This document shows positions 59,101 through 64,000 of a stretch of 64,000 bases of DNA, in pieces. The translations under genes were made by a program, and so were the position numbers. How positions within the stretch are numbered: the stretch's first letter is position 1; every line of letters begins with the position of its first letter. Below the pieces are notes generated by a model, which worked only from the letters and a program-made list of their open reading frames with translations, searched no databases and had not been told where the DNA came from. Location of the stretch: assembly GCA_954871275.1 (NCBI GenBank), contig OX940976.1, positions 55,840,796 through 55,904,795 on the forward strand, given 5' to 3'. The DNA is from Leptopterna dolabrata (Eukaryota; Arthropoda; Insecta; Hemiptera; Miridae).

Positions 59101-62100
59101 CGATAGCAGAGGACAATATTATACAACGTACCTTTAGGACCAAAATTTTGGAGAAACCCTTCAGTACAACCAACAATGTACAAAGCACTACTGACCACAT
59201 TAGCCAAGAAAAACAGCGTGCCAATAGAGCCTCCGAATTCTGGACCAAGGGTCCGACTTATCATAACTAAAAATGTTGAGTTAAGGGAATAAATTGAAAA
59301 TTTAGAATGAGATAAACAAAAATAAATCATTGCCTTACGAAGAGGTGTTATATTCCTTTCAGTGGGAGAAGGAAAACAGCAGCATTTATTATAATGCTTC
59401 GAACAATTTGCAAATCAGCATCCTTAGCAGATGCCAGGATTGCCCTGCACACTAATCAAACAACCTTATCACACTGTCAAGAAGCTATTAAACATGAACG
59501 TCAGAAATGACAGTGCGAATGAACTCATAACTGAAACATGAAAACTCCAGCTGCACACTTGAGATTCTGATCAAGTATCCATGAATTGTGTTACTGGATT
59601 CCATGCATTGTTGATTTCTGCTTCATTTAAACTTGTTATAGAGTTTTCATGTTTCAGTTATTGTTCAGTTATGTGTGGATACTGTTATCATTCCACGTAG
59701 GTAGTATTTATCATCCTCCATCATTATGCCATTCTCCCCCTCCCATTGACCACTGTTCAAGTTTTAACCAGTTTCCTGCAGTTAGAGATGGGTTGTGACA
59801 GTTTTTTCTGGAACAACAAGAACAAGATGTTCTTGTTCCTTTTCAGTACCTGATACTCGTCCCAGCTAAGAGCCTAAAATGTCCTAAGCATCGAGGAATA
59901 TCTGGAAGGAGGAACAGCCCTTCCACTCCACTTTCCGTTTCTTTTGGACGTTGTCACTGCCTGGGTATTTTCTTGGTACCCCCTACCATTCTCCTTTTCC
60001 ACACCATGTATCTCGACTTCACCCACAAAACCGATCTGCTGCAACCACACTTCCATACTTTCCTTACCTCCACCTCAATTTTCTAAGAAAGGATCCCGAT
60101 CCATCTTTACAGGAAGGAACTAGGTTTTAAAGAGACAAAAGTATGGTAGCTCATCTTCGTTTTTTTTCAAGTTTTCTTCATCTATTAGTGAAAAGAAACC
60201 TTTTTAGCATGCCAGGTATATGCTGTTGCGATGACCGAGGTAATGGCTGAAAACTACACTAAATTTTATGTATGTAACTCCCACGCTTGCTCTACCCATG
60301 CTCGCGGGTGGTAAGGATAGAGGTTAGGTTTAGGTTGGCACCTACCTGTGAGGAACAGGAACACTTCACTTAGATATGATAGAATGGAACAGCGAGGGTA
60401 ACAATAACAAGTACATTTCTCCTTACCTAGCTAGCTAGTTAGTTCCCTGTTCAAGGTGTTCCTAGATGTGACTGAGTACTGATATTTTCAGACTGCCACA
60501 TTTAAGAGAACCAGATACATTGCAGTACCTGTGACAAAGTATCAGATTGATACATTCCAACCCATCCCTACCTGCAGTGCATTTTGGCTCGTTGCAGCCA
60601 GCAGACGGATGTCTCACTCACCTTGACTTTTTTCTTTAGATTTGGGCTAATGACTGTACAATGCGCTACCATCTCCTATGAAAGACCGCCCTCTGAGAGA
60701 TATAAAAATCTTACCTAAAGGTGCTGTTGACTGAAACCCCTATTTATGCAGTGGAAACATCTTCGATCTTGAAATTGTGCCAACATTTTTGTGTGTCAAT
60801 TATTGCTGCTATTGTTCATTTTTGGTGACTACTTGTTGTTCTAATATTATACACTCAGCCGCCTTATATTTTGACGATATATATCTCCTCAGCAGTGGCG
60901 TCAAATACAAATAATAATAATATTTGAACTCCCAACAAATCATTTCACTGGTTTCTTCAACTTAAAACTATTTTTTCTTATGGGACTTATCTTATAGGAG
61001 GAACTGTATGTTCTTATGGGATGGTATTAGTTATCAAGACCATGGAAGAATGAAAATCAATATGTTTTTAAATATCCATTCCAGACATATCGTGGAAGAC
61101 CTTTTTTCATCTGCCAGCCCACTACATCCTTCAAGAGCGAGATGTCCTTGCTTCCTGCAGGGAGCAGTTTAAGTGGGCCAAGACTCTTCAATTGGCCAAG
61201 ATACACAACAGCTGTGCTGAACATCAAGTGTAGATTTCAAGTAGGCGTACCAATCTAACCCATCTGAATTGAACATGTCAATGTGCAAACTATTCGAATT
61301 TCTCCCCACTGAGGATCATCTCCTTAAACAAGTGAGAGCGAGATGGAATAGATGTATCTACCATTTCTTCATATCTCATAAACACTTAATAATTCCGAAC
61401 ATTTGCACAAAATATAGTGAAACTAGAAATCAAAGATGAAAACAAATATAATGATACTGAAGAATGAACCATAGGGCACTTGTAGATAACACGTGAGCTT
61501 ATAATAATACTTTCAACTGCAAAGGATACAATACGCTCCTCCTCCTTCTACGGCGCCGTTCGTGGATATAGCACAGATGGAAGTGACGGTGAAAAACAGA
61601 ATTAAATAGGCGATGGAGAACTGGAGGAAAGTTACAATAATACCAGCATTTCCCACAATGTATCCTGAAAAAGAGATTTATTAGTATTCAAGTAATTGGA
61701 TGTGAGTGGCCTCAGAAGGACTGAGGGATTTTCTGGGGGGTCGTAAAAGGCCTTCAATACTGCAGGTTTGTTGTATAACGGAGTTTAAAGTAGGTGAGGC
61801 CACACAGCACTCTAGTACTACTGGGTGTTCAGGGACTAAGTTAACTGCCTGGGCTGATACTAATACATTGGGGCCACCCAGAGGTGTTCTGACTAAGCAG
61901 GTTCTGCACCTACCATGGGGATATAAGGGCTTTACGCCATGGGGATAGAAGGACGTGGTGCAATATAATTGTTTCAGGCCTCAGCCTGAATTGGGGCACC
62001 ATGTAATACTGCGTTTGGATCGCAGCCTATCATTCGTATTTGGTAAGGGCTGTTTGCATTCTATTATATTGGTATAATCCTTTCCAGAGTGATCTCAAAA

Positions 62101-63766
62101 CACCATCTTATGCACCTACGAGTAGACCTACACATCATTAGTGTCCTCAAGATATAATAATTATGTAGGCCTCGAAGTTTACAGAATCATGGAAAGAAAT
62201 CTACAGAAGTGATATTGACGGAACCAACTAGGGATGTGGTGTTCAGCACTGAATGGATATTTCAGTTGAATGTATCCTAACTGAACGGATAACCAAAGAG
62301 TTGATGTTCTCATTGAACGGGCGACCCTAACCTCACTCCATTTTCACAACTCCTCATATCAGTCCCACCAGTTCATCCGTTCATCAACCCCTCTACGTTC
62401 GTACCATTCTTCCTTTCCCCCCCTTGACGTTCCCATCGTTCTTCCCATCCCCGCTCGCCATTACACCATTTTCACAACTCCTCAGTACACGTGTTCACCT
62501 GTTGAGCCTTTCATCCCCCCCCCCCCCCCGCTTTCATACCTCCCTCCATTTCCACAACTCCTCAGTTCACGAGTTCACCCGTTCATCTGCCCCTCCCTCT
62601 TTCCTAACTCCCACCATTTTCACAAGTCCTTCAGTTCAGCCATTCTGCCGTCTCCTCCGCGTTCCTAACTCTTCGCGCTCCCCTCTCAACTCCCACCAGT
62701 TCATCCGTTCATCGACTCCTCCCTTCTCCACTCATTGCTGATCGTCAGTGAGGGATCTTGCTCATTAGATTCCAGCGACATTTTTGATTGTGATGGATTT
62801 TCCAAACAATTGTGATTTTGTTTGGAAATATAAATATTATTAAACTGTTAAATGTGTATGACTTTTTATTGAATCATACCTATCAAAACCCCGTTTTCGT
62901 GATTTTTAGGTCGGGATAATTAGAATTTGGATTAGGGACTCGGCTGAACTGGTGAACGGATGAACGTGTCCCAATGAACGCATCTCAGAACTGAGTGAAC
63001 TGGTGGGAGTTAACTCCTGGATCTGAACGCATCTTACACATCACTAGAACCAACTGCCAACGCCATTACACAGACACATCATTAGTGGTGTCACCATGAT
63101 AATAATTATGTAGGTACCCATCTCGAAGTTTACAGAATCACGGAAAGAAACCTACAGAACTGAAGCTTACGGAACCAACTCCCAACGCCCCCACAACTTT
63201 ACTTGGTCGATGAGTAAATGTACATGAGGTCACACTGACATGAATCACAGATACGTCTACAATATGGAAGCATCAAATTATAATGTTGTATAATTCTATG
63301 TATGGTACCAAACTCGTTAATACCGTCATACAATGACCATCAACGTGATTGTCAGCAGGACAGGTGGAGGGTCTAAGCTATATCAGACAGGTACATCACA
63401 TCAGTGATTGATGATCACACATTTTATAAATTAAGAAGGTAGGTACCTATTTAAATAAACAGTAGTAAAACCAAGTAACTTACCAACACGAAGGAATAAG
63501 AGAGCACTAAACATCGAAAGAGCGACAGGACTGAAGACACCTGCAAAAGTTCCAAGAGTTCGACCCCCCGGCACCTCTGACTCGGTTTGACCGAACTCGA
63601 CGTAGCCTTCTTCATTTTTCTTGGCCGACGAACAACATGAAGACCCGAAAAAGCTGGATATCCTCCTGTAAGCGATGGAGGGCACGCTCATGGGCCCGTT
63701 GACTCGAGCTCCAGAGTCGTTTATACTGGCACTTTCCATTACGATTGCTTCAACATTCGATACCAT
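33538..63766 (-). CDS. SLC12A9: Solute carrier family 12 member 9-like cotransporter, 15 coding exons
   Basis: Exons on the minus strand: 63484-63766, 61530-61664, 59132-59266, 49774-49976, 49424-49637, 41674-41943, 41096-41303, 40748-40949, 40406-40651, 40058-40206, 39788-39967, 35043-35160, 34798-34953, 33903-33994, 33538-33721. All splice phases agree and the lengths sum to 2775 nt, i.e. 924 residues plus TAG; human SLC12A9 is about 914. The membrane core of the cation-chloride cotransporter family comes first (GAVEGGGAYF, SRTLGPEFGGSIG, TGIMAGANMSGELKDPGKSI). The cytosolic C-terminal domain follows (FWRPQVLLMVSNPRG, KSGLYVLGHVI, GAMKPNTIVLGF, YIDVWPVNFF). In-frame TAA directly precedes the ATG, which supports the start. 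The family is an orphan branch of the Na-K-Cl transporters; its substrate is not shown by sequence. Confidence 0.93.
35743..36340 (+). pseudogene. LINE reverse-transcriptase C-terminal relic
   Basis: Plus-strand frames carry ERAESFKYLGCLLNENLDIS, then the line beginning CYVFSLLHYGVVAWTLTEAL, SRPPWVDRVTNVEVLRRMN, and YHLQQLVIQGK. These are hallmarks of the region after the RT core in non-LTR retrotransposons. At least two frameshifts or stops break it (35938-35945 and about 36150-36200). It lies antisense in the SLC12A9 intron between exons 11 and 12. Confidence 0.75.
36455..36580 (+). pseudogene. Possible THAP zinc-finger relic
   Basis: A short reading (CVVPECKSN, a stop, then YVTSFRFLKDEEKKWIRA) resembles the start of a THAP C2CH finger, found in P-element-like transposases and host proteins. 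The in-frame TAG and absence of the remaining Cys/His residues make it a relic at best. Confidence 0.35.
36955..37640 (+). repeat. R2 repeat copy
   Basis: It starts near the R2 signature (gaaatccttgccacgtgg, tctattggacat) and runs to a G-run at about 37600-37615. The body matches 47935-48695, including cataacacccctgg and aactagggcccaaatgg. Confidence 0.7.
37811..37952 (+). repeat. Direct duplication of about 50 bp
   Basis: A block beginning acgtttttcattggttacta and ending tgttgtagcaaccata occurs at about 37811-37862 and again at 37901-37952, with one base changed. The spacer is about 38 bp. Confidence 0.85.
37953..39787. other. Intron of SLC12A9 without coding signal
   Basis: Within the exon 11-12 intron. 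Frames at 38132-38329 and 38153-38557 have no recognisable domain. A (CT)n run passing into a poly-C run lies at about 39096-39134. Confidence 0.45.
39788..41943 (-). CDS. SLC12A9: SLC12A9 exons 6-11: late membrane core and start of C-terminal domain
   Basis: Exon 6 (41674-41943) gives SLSNLIGSSRILEALAKDNI. Exons 7 and 8 carry the last membrane helices (SVLFLLSYFATNLACL; IVLCFLLIVLLHLF). Exons 9-11 are the cytosolic domain (VLLMVSNPRGC; VLGHVIIGREFS; MADVLRMQKNMVIARNF). Exon 9 has a GTCCAT donor, weaker than the others but frame-consistent. Introns here are only 93-439 bp, unlike the multi-kilobase introns elsewhere. Confidence 0.92.
41409..41559. repeat. Perfect-looking 151-bp foldback in a short intron
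   Basis: CTTCTACCATCCCACG at the left pairs with CGTGGGATGGTAGAAG at the right, and the arms continue through tgcccta and its complement with few mismatches for about 60 bp. It occupies 40 percent of the 370-bp intron between exons 6 and 7. Confidence 0.85.
41944..42189. other. Intron sequence beside exon 6
   Basis: No repeat or gene recognised. A minus frame that extends the exon 6 reading into the intron here is not coding. Confidence 0.5.
42190..43083 (-). repeat. R1 repeat, inverted copy
   Basis: Minus-strand R1 with all body landmarks: gaagcctaacgtttgttc, aactcgacttcattcagtc, ccttgaaacggaaacc, then a G18 run (about 43001-43018) and the terminal aaaataataaacc. Confidence 0.75.
43605..43840 (+). 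repeat. Minisatellite, about 42-bp unit, about 6 copies
   Basis: Each unit reads approximately agatcccagactggtcta, followed by tccactgggcac and a short linker such as ctcctaaa. It produces an apparent reading of KDPRLVYPLGTP-type repeats, but lies in an intron. Confidence 0.85.
44820..46075. mobile_element. TIR element AGAGAGTTGTCGCAACC, inserted in R1
   Basis: The ends are AGAGAGTTGTCGCAACCA and its complement, with ATT at 44817-44819 and 46076-46078. Removing the element and one ATT restores the R1 sequence found elsewhere (atattatttcatttg). An exon-like start ending in ATGAGCACG and GTAAGT lies at about 45202-45216. No full transposase is visible. The 3-bp duplication favours a PIF/Harbinger relative, but a TA duplication cannot be excluded. 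Confidence 0.75.
45462..45939. mobile_element. Nested MITE AGAGAGTTTTTGCAACACAC
   Basis: The ends AGAGAGTTTTTGCAACACAC and its complement enclose 478 bp within the element at 44820-46075. Its first six bases match that element, so the two are related. The interior is rich in cgaaacg-type lines. TSD is unclear (aat against att). Confidence 0.7.
46340..47870 (+). pseudogene. LINE relic with RNase H domain and zinc-knuckle-like end
   Basis: The RT tail is visible first (FLYKQLTRSVLDYGS, about 46575). Then comes an RNase HI domain (LTDGSKRSSGTGAAVF, SVHTAELYDILKALEYA, LFSDSKSAITRL, HDEVDRKANQA), with the four acidic residues present. A C-terminal cysteine motif follows (SDSNCDCGTGEEADPNHIIF). 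An RNase H after the RT, with these ends, fits I-like or related non-LTR retrotransposons. Frameshifts and a G17 run (46690-46706) break it, and a (TA)n tract cuts the region before the RNase H. Confidence 0.8.
47059..47107. repeat. (TA)n microsatellite inside the LINE relic
   Basis: About 24 TA units placed directly before the RNase H portion of the LINE relic. Confidence 0.95.
47935..48695 (+). repeat. R2 repeat, near-complete copy
   Basis: It starts aaaaacgctgcaaagtcc and ends at ggtgtattattcacagaa followed by taataaacc. The start is the complement of the R1 3' terminal signature, linking the two families. It begins right after the LINE relic. Confidence 0.75.
48696..49423. other. Intron sequence before exon 5
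   Basis: AT-rich sequence with a poly-C run at about 48869-48880. No gene recognised. Confidence 0.45.
49424..49976 (-). CDS. SLC12A9: SLC12A9 exons 4 and 5: extracellular loop and helix with MAGANMSG
   Basis: Exon 4 (49774-49976) carries two hydrophobic segments (LLNLIVSLIGAGMFAKISVV, SSVIASFFLQGP). Exon 5 (49424-49637) begins with a loop holding NST and NAS, possible N-glycosylation sites. The loop is followed by FGVLFSGVTGIMAGANMSG, the most conserved motif of the family. The intron between exons 3 and 4 is 9.2 kb and contains DIRS-2. Confidence 0.9.
50697..50900 (+). repeat. DIRS-2 left inverted terminal repeat
   Basis: Reverse complement of about 56050-56253, nearly identical. It includes TGGGACACTTGAGAACGTTT at the outside, the palindrome GAATTCAGAATTC in the middle and CCGATGATTCATCACT at the inner edge. 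Confidence 0.93.
51081..52509 (+). pseudogene. DIRS-2 gag-like ORF, frameshifted
   Basis: The first frame (51081-51524) is Arg/Ser/Asp-rich (RSRSRSPRRREV) with repeated HPDRE-type lines. The second frame (51454-52509) carries IHPSIAGRWE, LPALAPPKMNP and a basic Gln/Arg-rich tail. The switch lies near a G-run at 51505-51511, a likely one-base indel. The shared block with DIRS-1 gag shows that the two belong to one protein. Confidence 0.75.
52614..54447 (+). pseudogene. DIRS-2 reverse transcriptase / RNase H / Dam-like, frameshifted after YLDD
   Basis: The first frame (52614-53222) holds ATIDLRDAYYMVPI, LPMGMSVSPYVFHK and the catalytic VNYLDDFGIVG. The second (53134-54447) holds the rest: FLGFLFDTADLTISLP, RNase H lines ISTDASLSGWGAASG, INALELRAIELALQHF, RADNTTAISCI and VASKDNTVADECSRR. 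It then continues with DIFASAANAKCDRFLSW and FYAFPPFALV of the Dam-like region. The break is near 53150-53165, right behind the active site. It overlaps the recombinase frame by 16 bases. Confidence 0.85.
54432..55349 (+). CDS. DIRS-2 tyrosine recombinase, intact
   Basis: The 305-codon frame keeps all visible active-site residues: Arg near 136 in ATGQRLQTI, His-x-x-Arg at 247-250 in TPHSTRHASV, Gly-Trp at 272-273 and Tyr near 284 in KFYNRPL. The N-terminal half has SAM-like helices (RRWWKFCRKQGL, NTYRSALSL). It would insert the circular DNA copy without a DDE-type cut. A start at 54432 is inside the RT frame. Compared with DIRS-1 this domain is undamaged. Confidence 0.9.
   Translation: MDTMLAALSPATYAQSQGFFRRWWKFCRKQGLSPWDPKPTLVVHFLQTILQGTSVSYATFNTYRSALSLIAAEPLGSDPLISRFLKGVSHIRPPAARYDTTWDPQGVLLWLERTGQGFPWLSHKLVTLLLLATGQRLQTIASIKLSEVQIRPGQGLDIRISSRLKTSAPYKPQPCLTVPFFPQRPLLCVASLMAEYLQASAPLRSPTTDALFIITRLPYTAASRQTISGWVTGVLREAGVADFFTPHSTRHASVSAANRAGASLDTIFKAAGWTRNSAVFAKFYNRPLVADDSLISHVFVSTPES
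55350..55880 (+). other. DIRS-2 non-coding 3' region
   Basis: It carries several copies of a TTTATATATACAGT-like line at 55500-55570 and a G-rich stretch at 55660-55750. The region precedes the internal complementary region; no open frame of interest is seen. Confidence 0.6.
55881..55982. repeat. DIRS-2 internal complementary region
   Basis: 55881-55914 complements the left terminus and 55915-55982 complements the right terminus (56226-56292). They abut at cagatataattgatg. The order is the same as in DIRS-1 relative to the coding strand. Confidence 0.9.
56050..56292 (-). repeat. DIRS-2 right inverted terminal repeat with 3' extension
   Basis: 56050-56253 is the complement of the left repeat. 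The final 40 bp or so (ggaatgaacttcacaag, then tttattcatc) are absent from the left terminus but present in complement in the internal region. Confidence 0.92.
57085..57325 (-). pseudogene. Ty3/gypsy integrase C-terminal relic
   Basis: The minus strand reads TTGRSPAELFRGRRLRSRLD, then after a frameshift VKDRSFEEGQAVWVQDL and FMPGLI. This is the wording that follows the catalytic core in gypsy-type integrases. It ends at the TIR element starting at 57322. No LTR was identified. Confidence 0.7.
57322..58078. mobile_element. TIR element with internal GCGCCAG repeats
   Basis: Ends read TGTATAAGCGCCAAT and ATTGGCGCTTCTACA. Inside, a line with GTTGTAAAAGCGCCAG recurs about three times on the left in one orientation (57365-57460). 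The right has its complement CTGGCGCTTTTACAAC about three times (57945-58045), with a 53-bp period holding tagccttgcttaacaaggg. A 90-codon frame in the middle (57544-57816) has no recognised domain. TSD not clear. Confidence 0.6.
58085..58800 (-). repeat. R1 repeat, inverted copy
   Basis: Minus-strand R1, from the accccttctgcgtagatag line to the terminal tcattattgaaaataataaa. All body landmarks are present. It is in SLC12A9 intron 3. Confidence 0.75.
59132..61664 (-). CDS. SLC12A9: SLC12A9 exons 2 and 3: membrane segments 2-3
   Basis: Exon 2 (61530-61664) encodes a glycine-rich turn and a membrane helix ending TSICAISTNGAVEGGGAY. Exon 3 (59132-59266) continues MISRTLGPEFGGSIGTLFF. Both are 135 nt and end in phase 1. 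The intron between them contains a hAT element. Confidence 0.9.
59528..59662. repeat. Short inverted repeat
   Basis: ataactgaaacatgaaaact at the left has its perfect complement at 59643-59662. The interior is not self-complementary. It may be a small MITE, but a target duplication was not seen. Confidence 0.6.
59783..60570. mobile_element. hAT-like MITE with 8-bp TSD CCTGCAGT
   Basis: The ends TAGAGATGGGTTG and CAACCCATCCCTA are flanked by CCTGCAGT at 59775-59782 and 60571-60578. The 788-bp interior has no transposase frame, only a 60-codon minus frame of unknown meaning. It lies in SLC12A9 intron 2. Confidence 0.85.
60579..61529. other. Intron sequence
   Basis: SLC12A9 intron 2 remainder; no gene or repeat that I can support. 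Confidence 0.5.
62130..63190 (+). repeat. Tandem 100-bp duplication, first unit split by a hAT element
   Basis: A unit containing tcattagtg, ataataattatgtagg, ctcgaagtttacagaatca and ggaaccaact occurs at about 62130-62228 and again at about 63080-63180. The second unit is uninterrupted at ggaaccaactcccaacgcc, the empty version of the hAT target. Confidence 0.75.
62229..63046. mobile_element. hAT-like element with 8-bp TSD GAACCAAC
   Basis: The left end is TAGGGATGTGG and the right end is CACATCACTA, imperfect inverted repeats. GAACCAAC flanks both sides (62221-62228, 63047-63054). The interior is a C-rich degenerate repeat built on cacaactcctcagttca and gttcatccgttcatc, with the complementary gaactggtgaacgg at the right. 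No transposase is present. Confidence 0.75.
63484..63766 (-). CDS. SLC12A9: SLC12A9 exon 1: cytosolic N-terminus and first membrane segment
   Basis: This exon gives residues 1-94. The first 70 or so residues are cytosolic-like with Ser, Asn and acidic residues (GYVEFGQTESEVPGG). Then RTLGTFAGVFSPVALSMFS and ALLFLRVG form the first membrane helix, matching the family's start of the transporter fold. The donor is GTAAGT, phase 1. Confidence 0.92.
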
Positions 63767-64000
63767 TTAGATGGGAACCTCCTTGTGAGATTCAGGAAAA
63801 GCGCACCATTGTTGGAATACTATGCACAAACTATATCACAAAAACTTTCCGCCCAGAAGGGAGCGGATGTTATTCACATTTATTACTGAACAAATAAAAG
63901 CATCAACACGATTCAAGATGACCTAATAAAAATTAGACAGGTCACAACGGAGTGAATCAGAAAAGATCGAGAGAATTCAAGTGGAAAGGAAGAATGATGT
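63767..64000. other. Upstream region of SLC12A9
   Basis: It holds the presumed 5'UTR and promoter side of SLC12A9 on the minus strand. No TATA box or other site can be fixed with confidence. Confidence 0.4.

Noticed and set aside
62424..62741. Ser/Pro/His-rich 105-codon frame
   Set aside because: Produced by the degenerate C-rich repeat within the hAT-like element.
1..64000. CRISPR array, bacterial operon, rRNA or integrated virus
   Set aside because: No regularly spaced short repeats, no ribosomal RNA and no capsid or envelope-like proteins; the mobile genes are retrotransposon and DNA-transposon types.

Overview
The window is a stretch of an AT-rich animal nuclear genome, read here as an arthropod and probably an insect. 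The genes are split by spliceosomal introns with GT..AG ends, introns are long and packed with transposons, and the protein families (SLC12A9 transporter, condensin II subunit H2, RBIS-like factor) are animal ones. The frequent GTAGGTACCT-like short motifs are seen in several sap-sucking insect genomes, but that placement is only a guess. One 200-bp run of N (25892-26091) marks an assembly gap.

Layout. (1) 340-13607, plus strand: the 3' part of a multi-exon gene whose ten exons join in one open frame; I do not recognise the family. Its 7.2-kb intron holds a DIRS-type tyrosine-recombinase retrotransposon (DIRS-1, 4734-10008, minus strand). (2) 14472-18439, minus strand: a small two-coding-exon gene resembling ribosome biogenesis factor RBIS; its intron carries a 1.5-kb foldback. 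(3) 18.4-25.9 kb: repeats, including copies of a dispersed family called R1 here and a hAT element with a perfect 8-bp target duplication. (4) 26092-27295, plus strand: the last exon of condensin-2 subunit H2, cut on its left by the gap. (5) 27.3-33.5 kb: intergenic, with a deleted PIF/Harbinger element and a 2-kb terminal-inverted-repeat element. (6) 33538-63766, minus strand: a complete SLC12A9-like cation-chloride-cotransporter gene. Fifteen coding exons join without a frame break into 924 codons plus stop, spread over 30 kb.

The SLC12A9 introns contain LINE relics, a palindromic R1 dimer with two nested TIR elements, a second DIRS element (DIRS-2, 50697-56292) inserted in another R1 copy, a gypsy integrase relic and two hAT-like elements with 8-bp target duplications.

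The most informative part is the mobile DNA. Both DIRS elements keep the full architecture: inverted terminal repeats plus an internal complementary region that joins the complements of both termini. They belong to different families, both are antisense to their host genes, and each is broken in a different place. Because the R1 copy at 21331-22436 is uninterrupted, the window holds both the filled and the empty DIRS-2 site.
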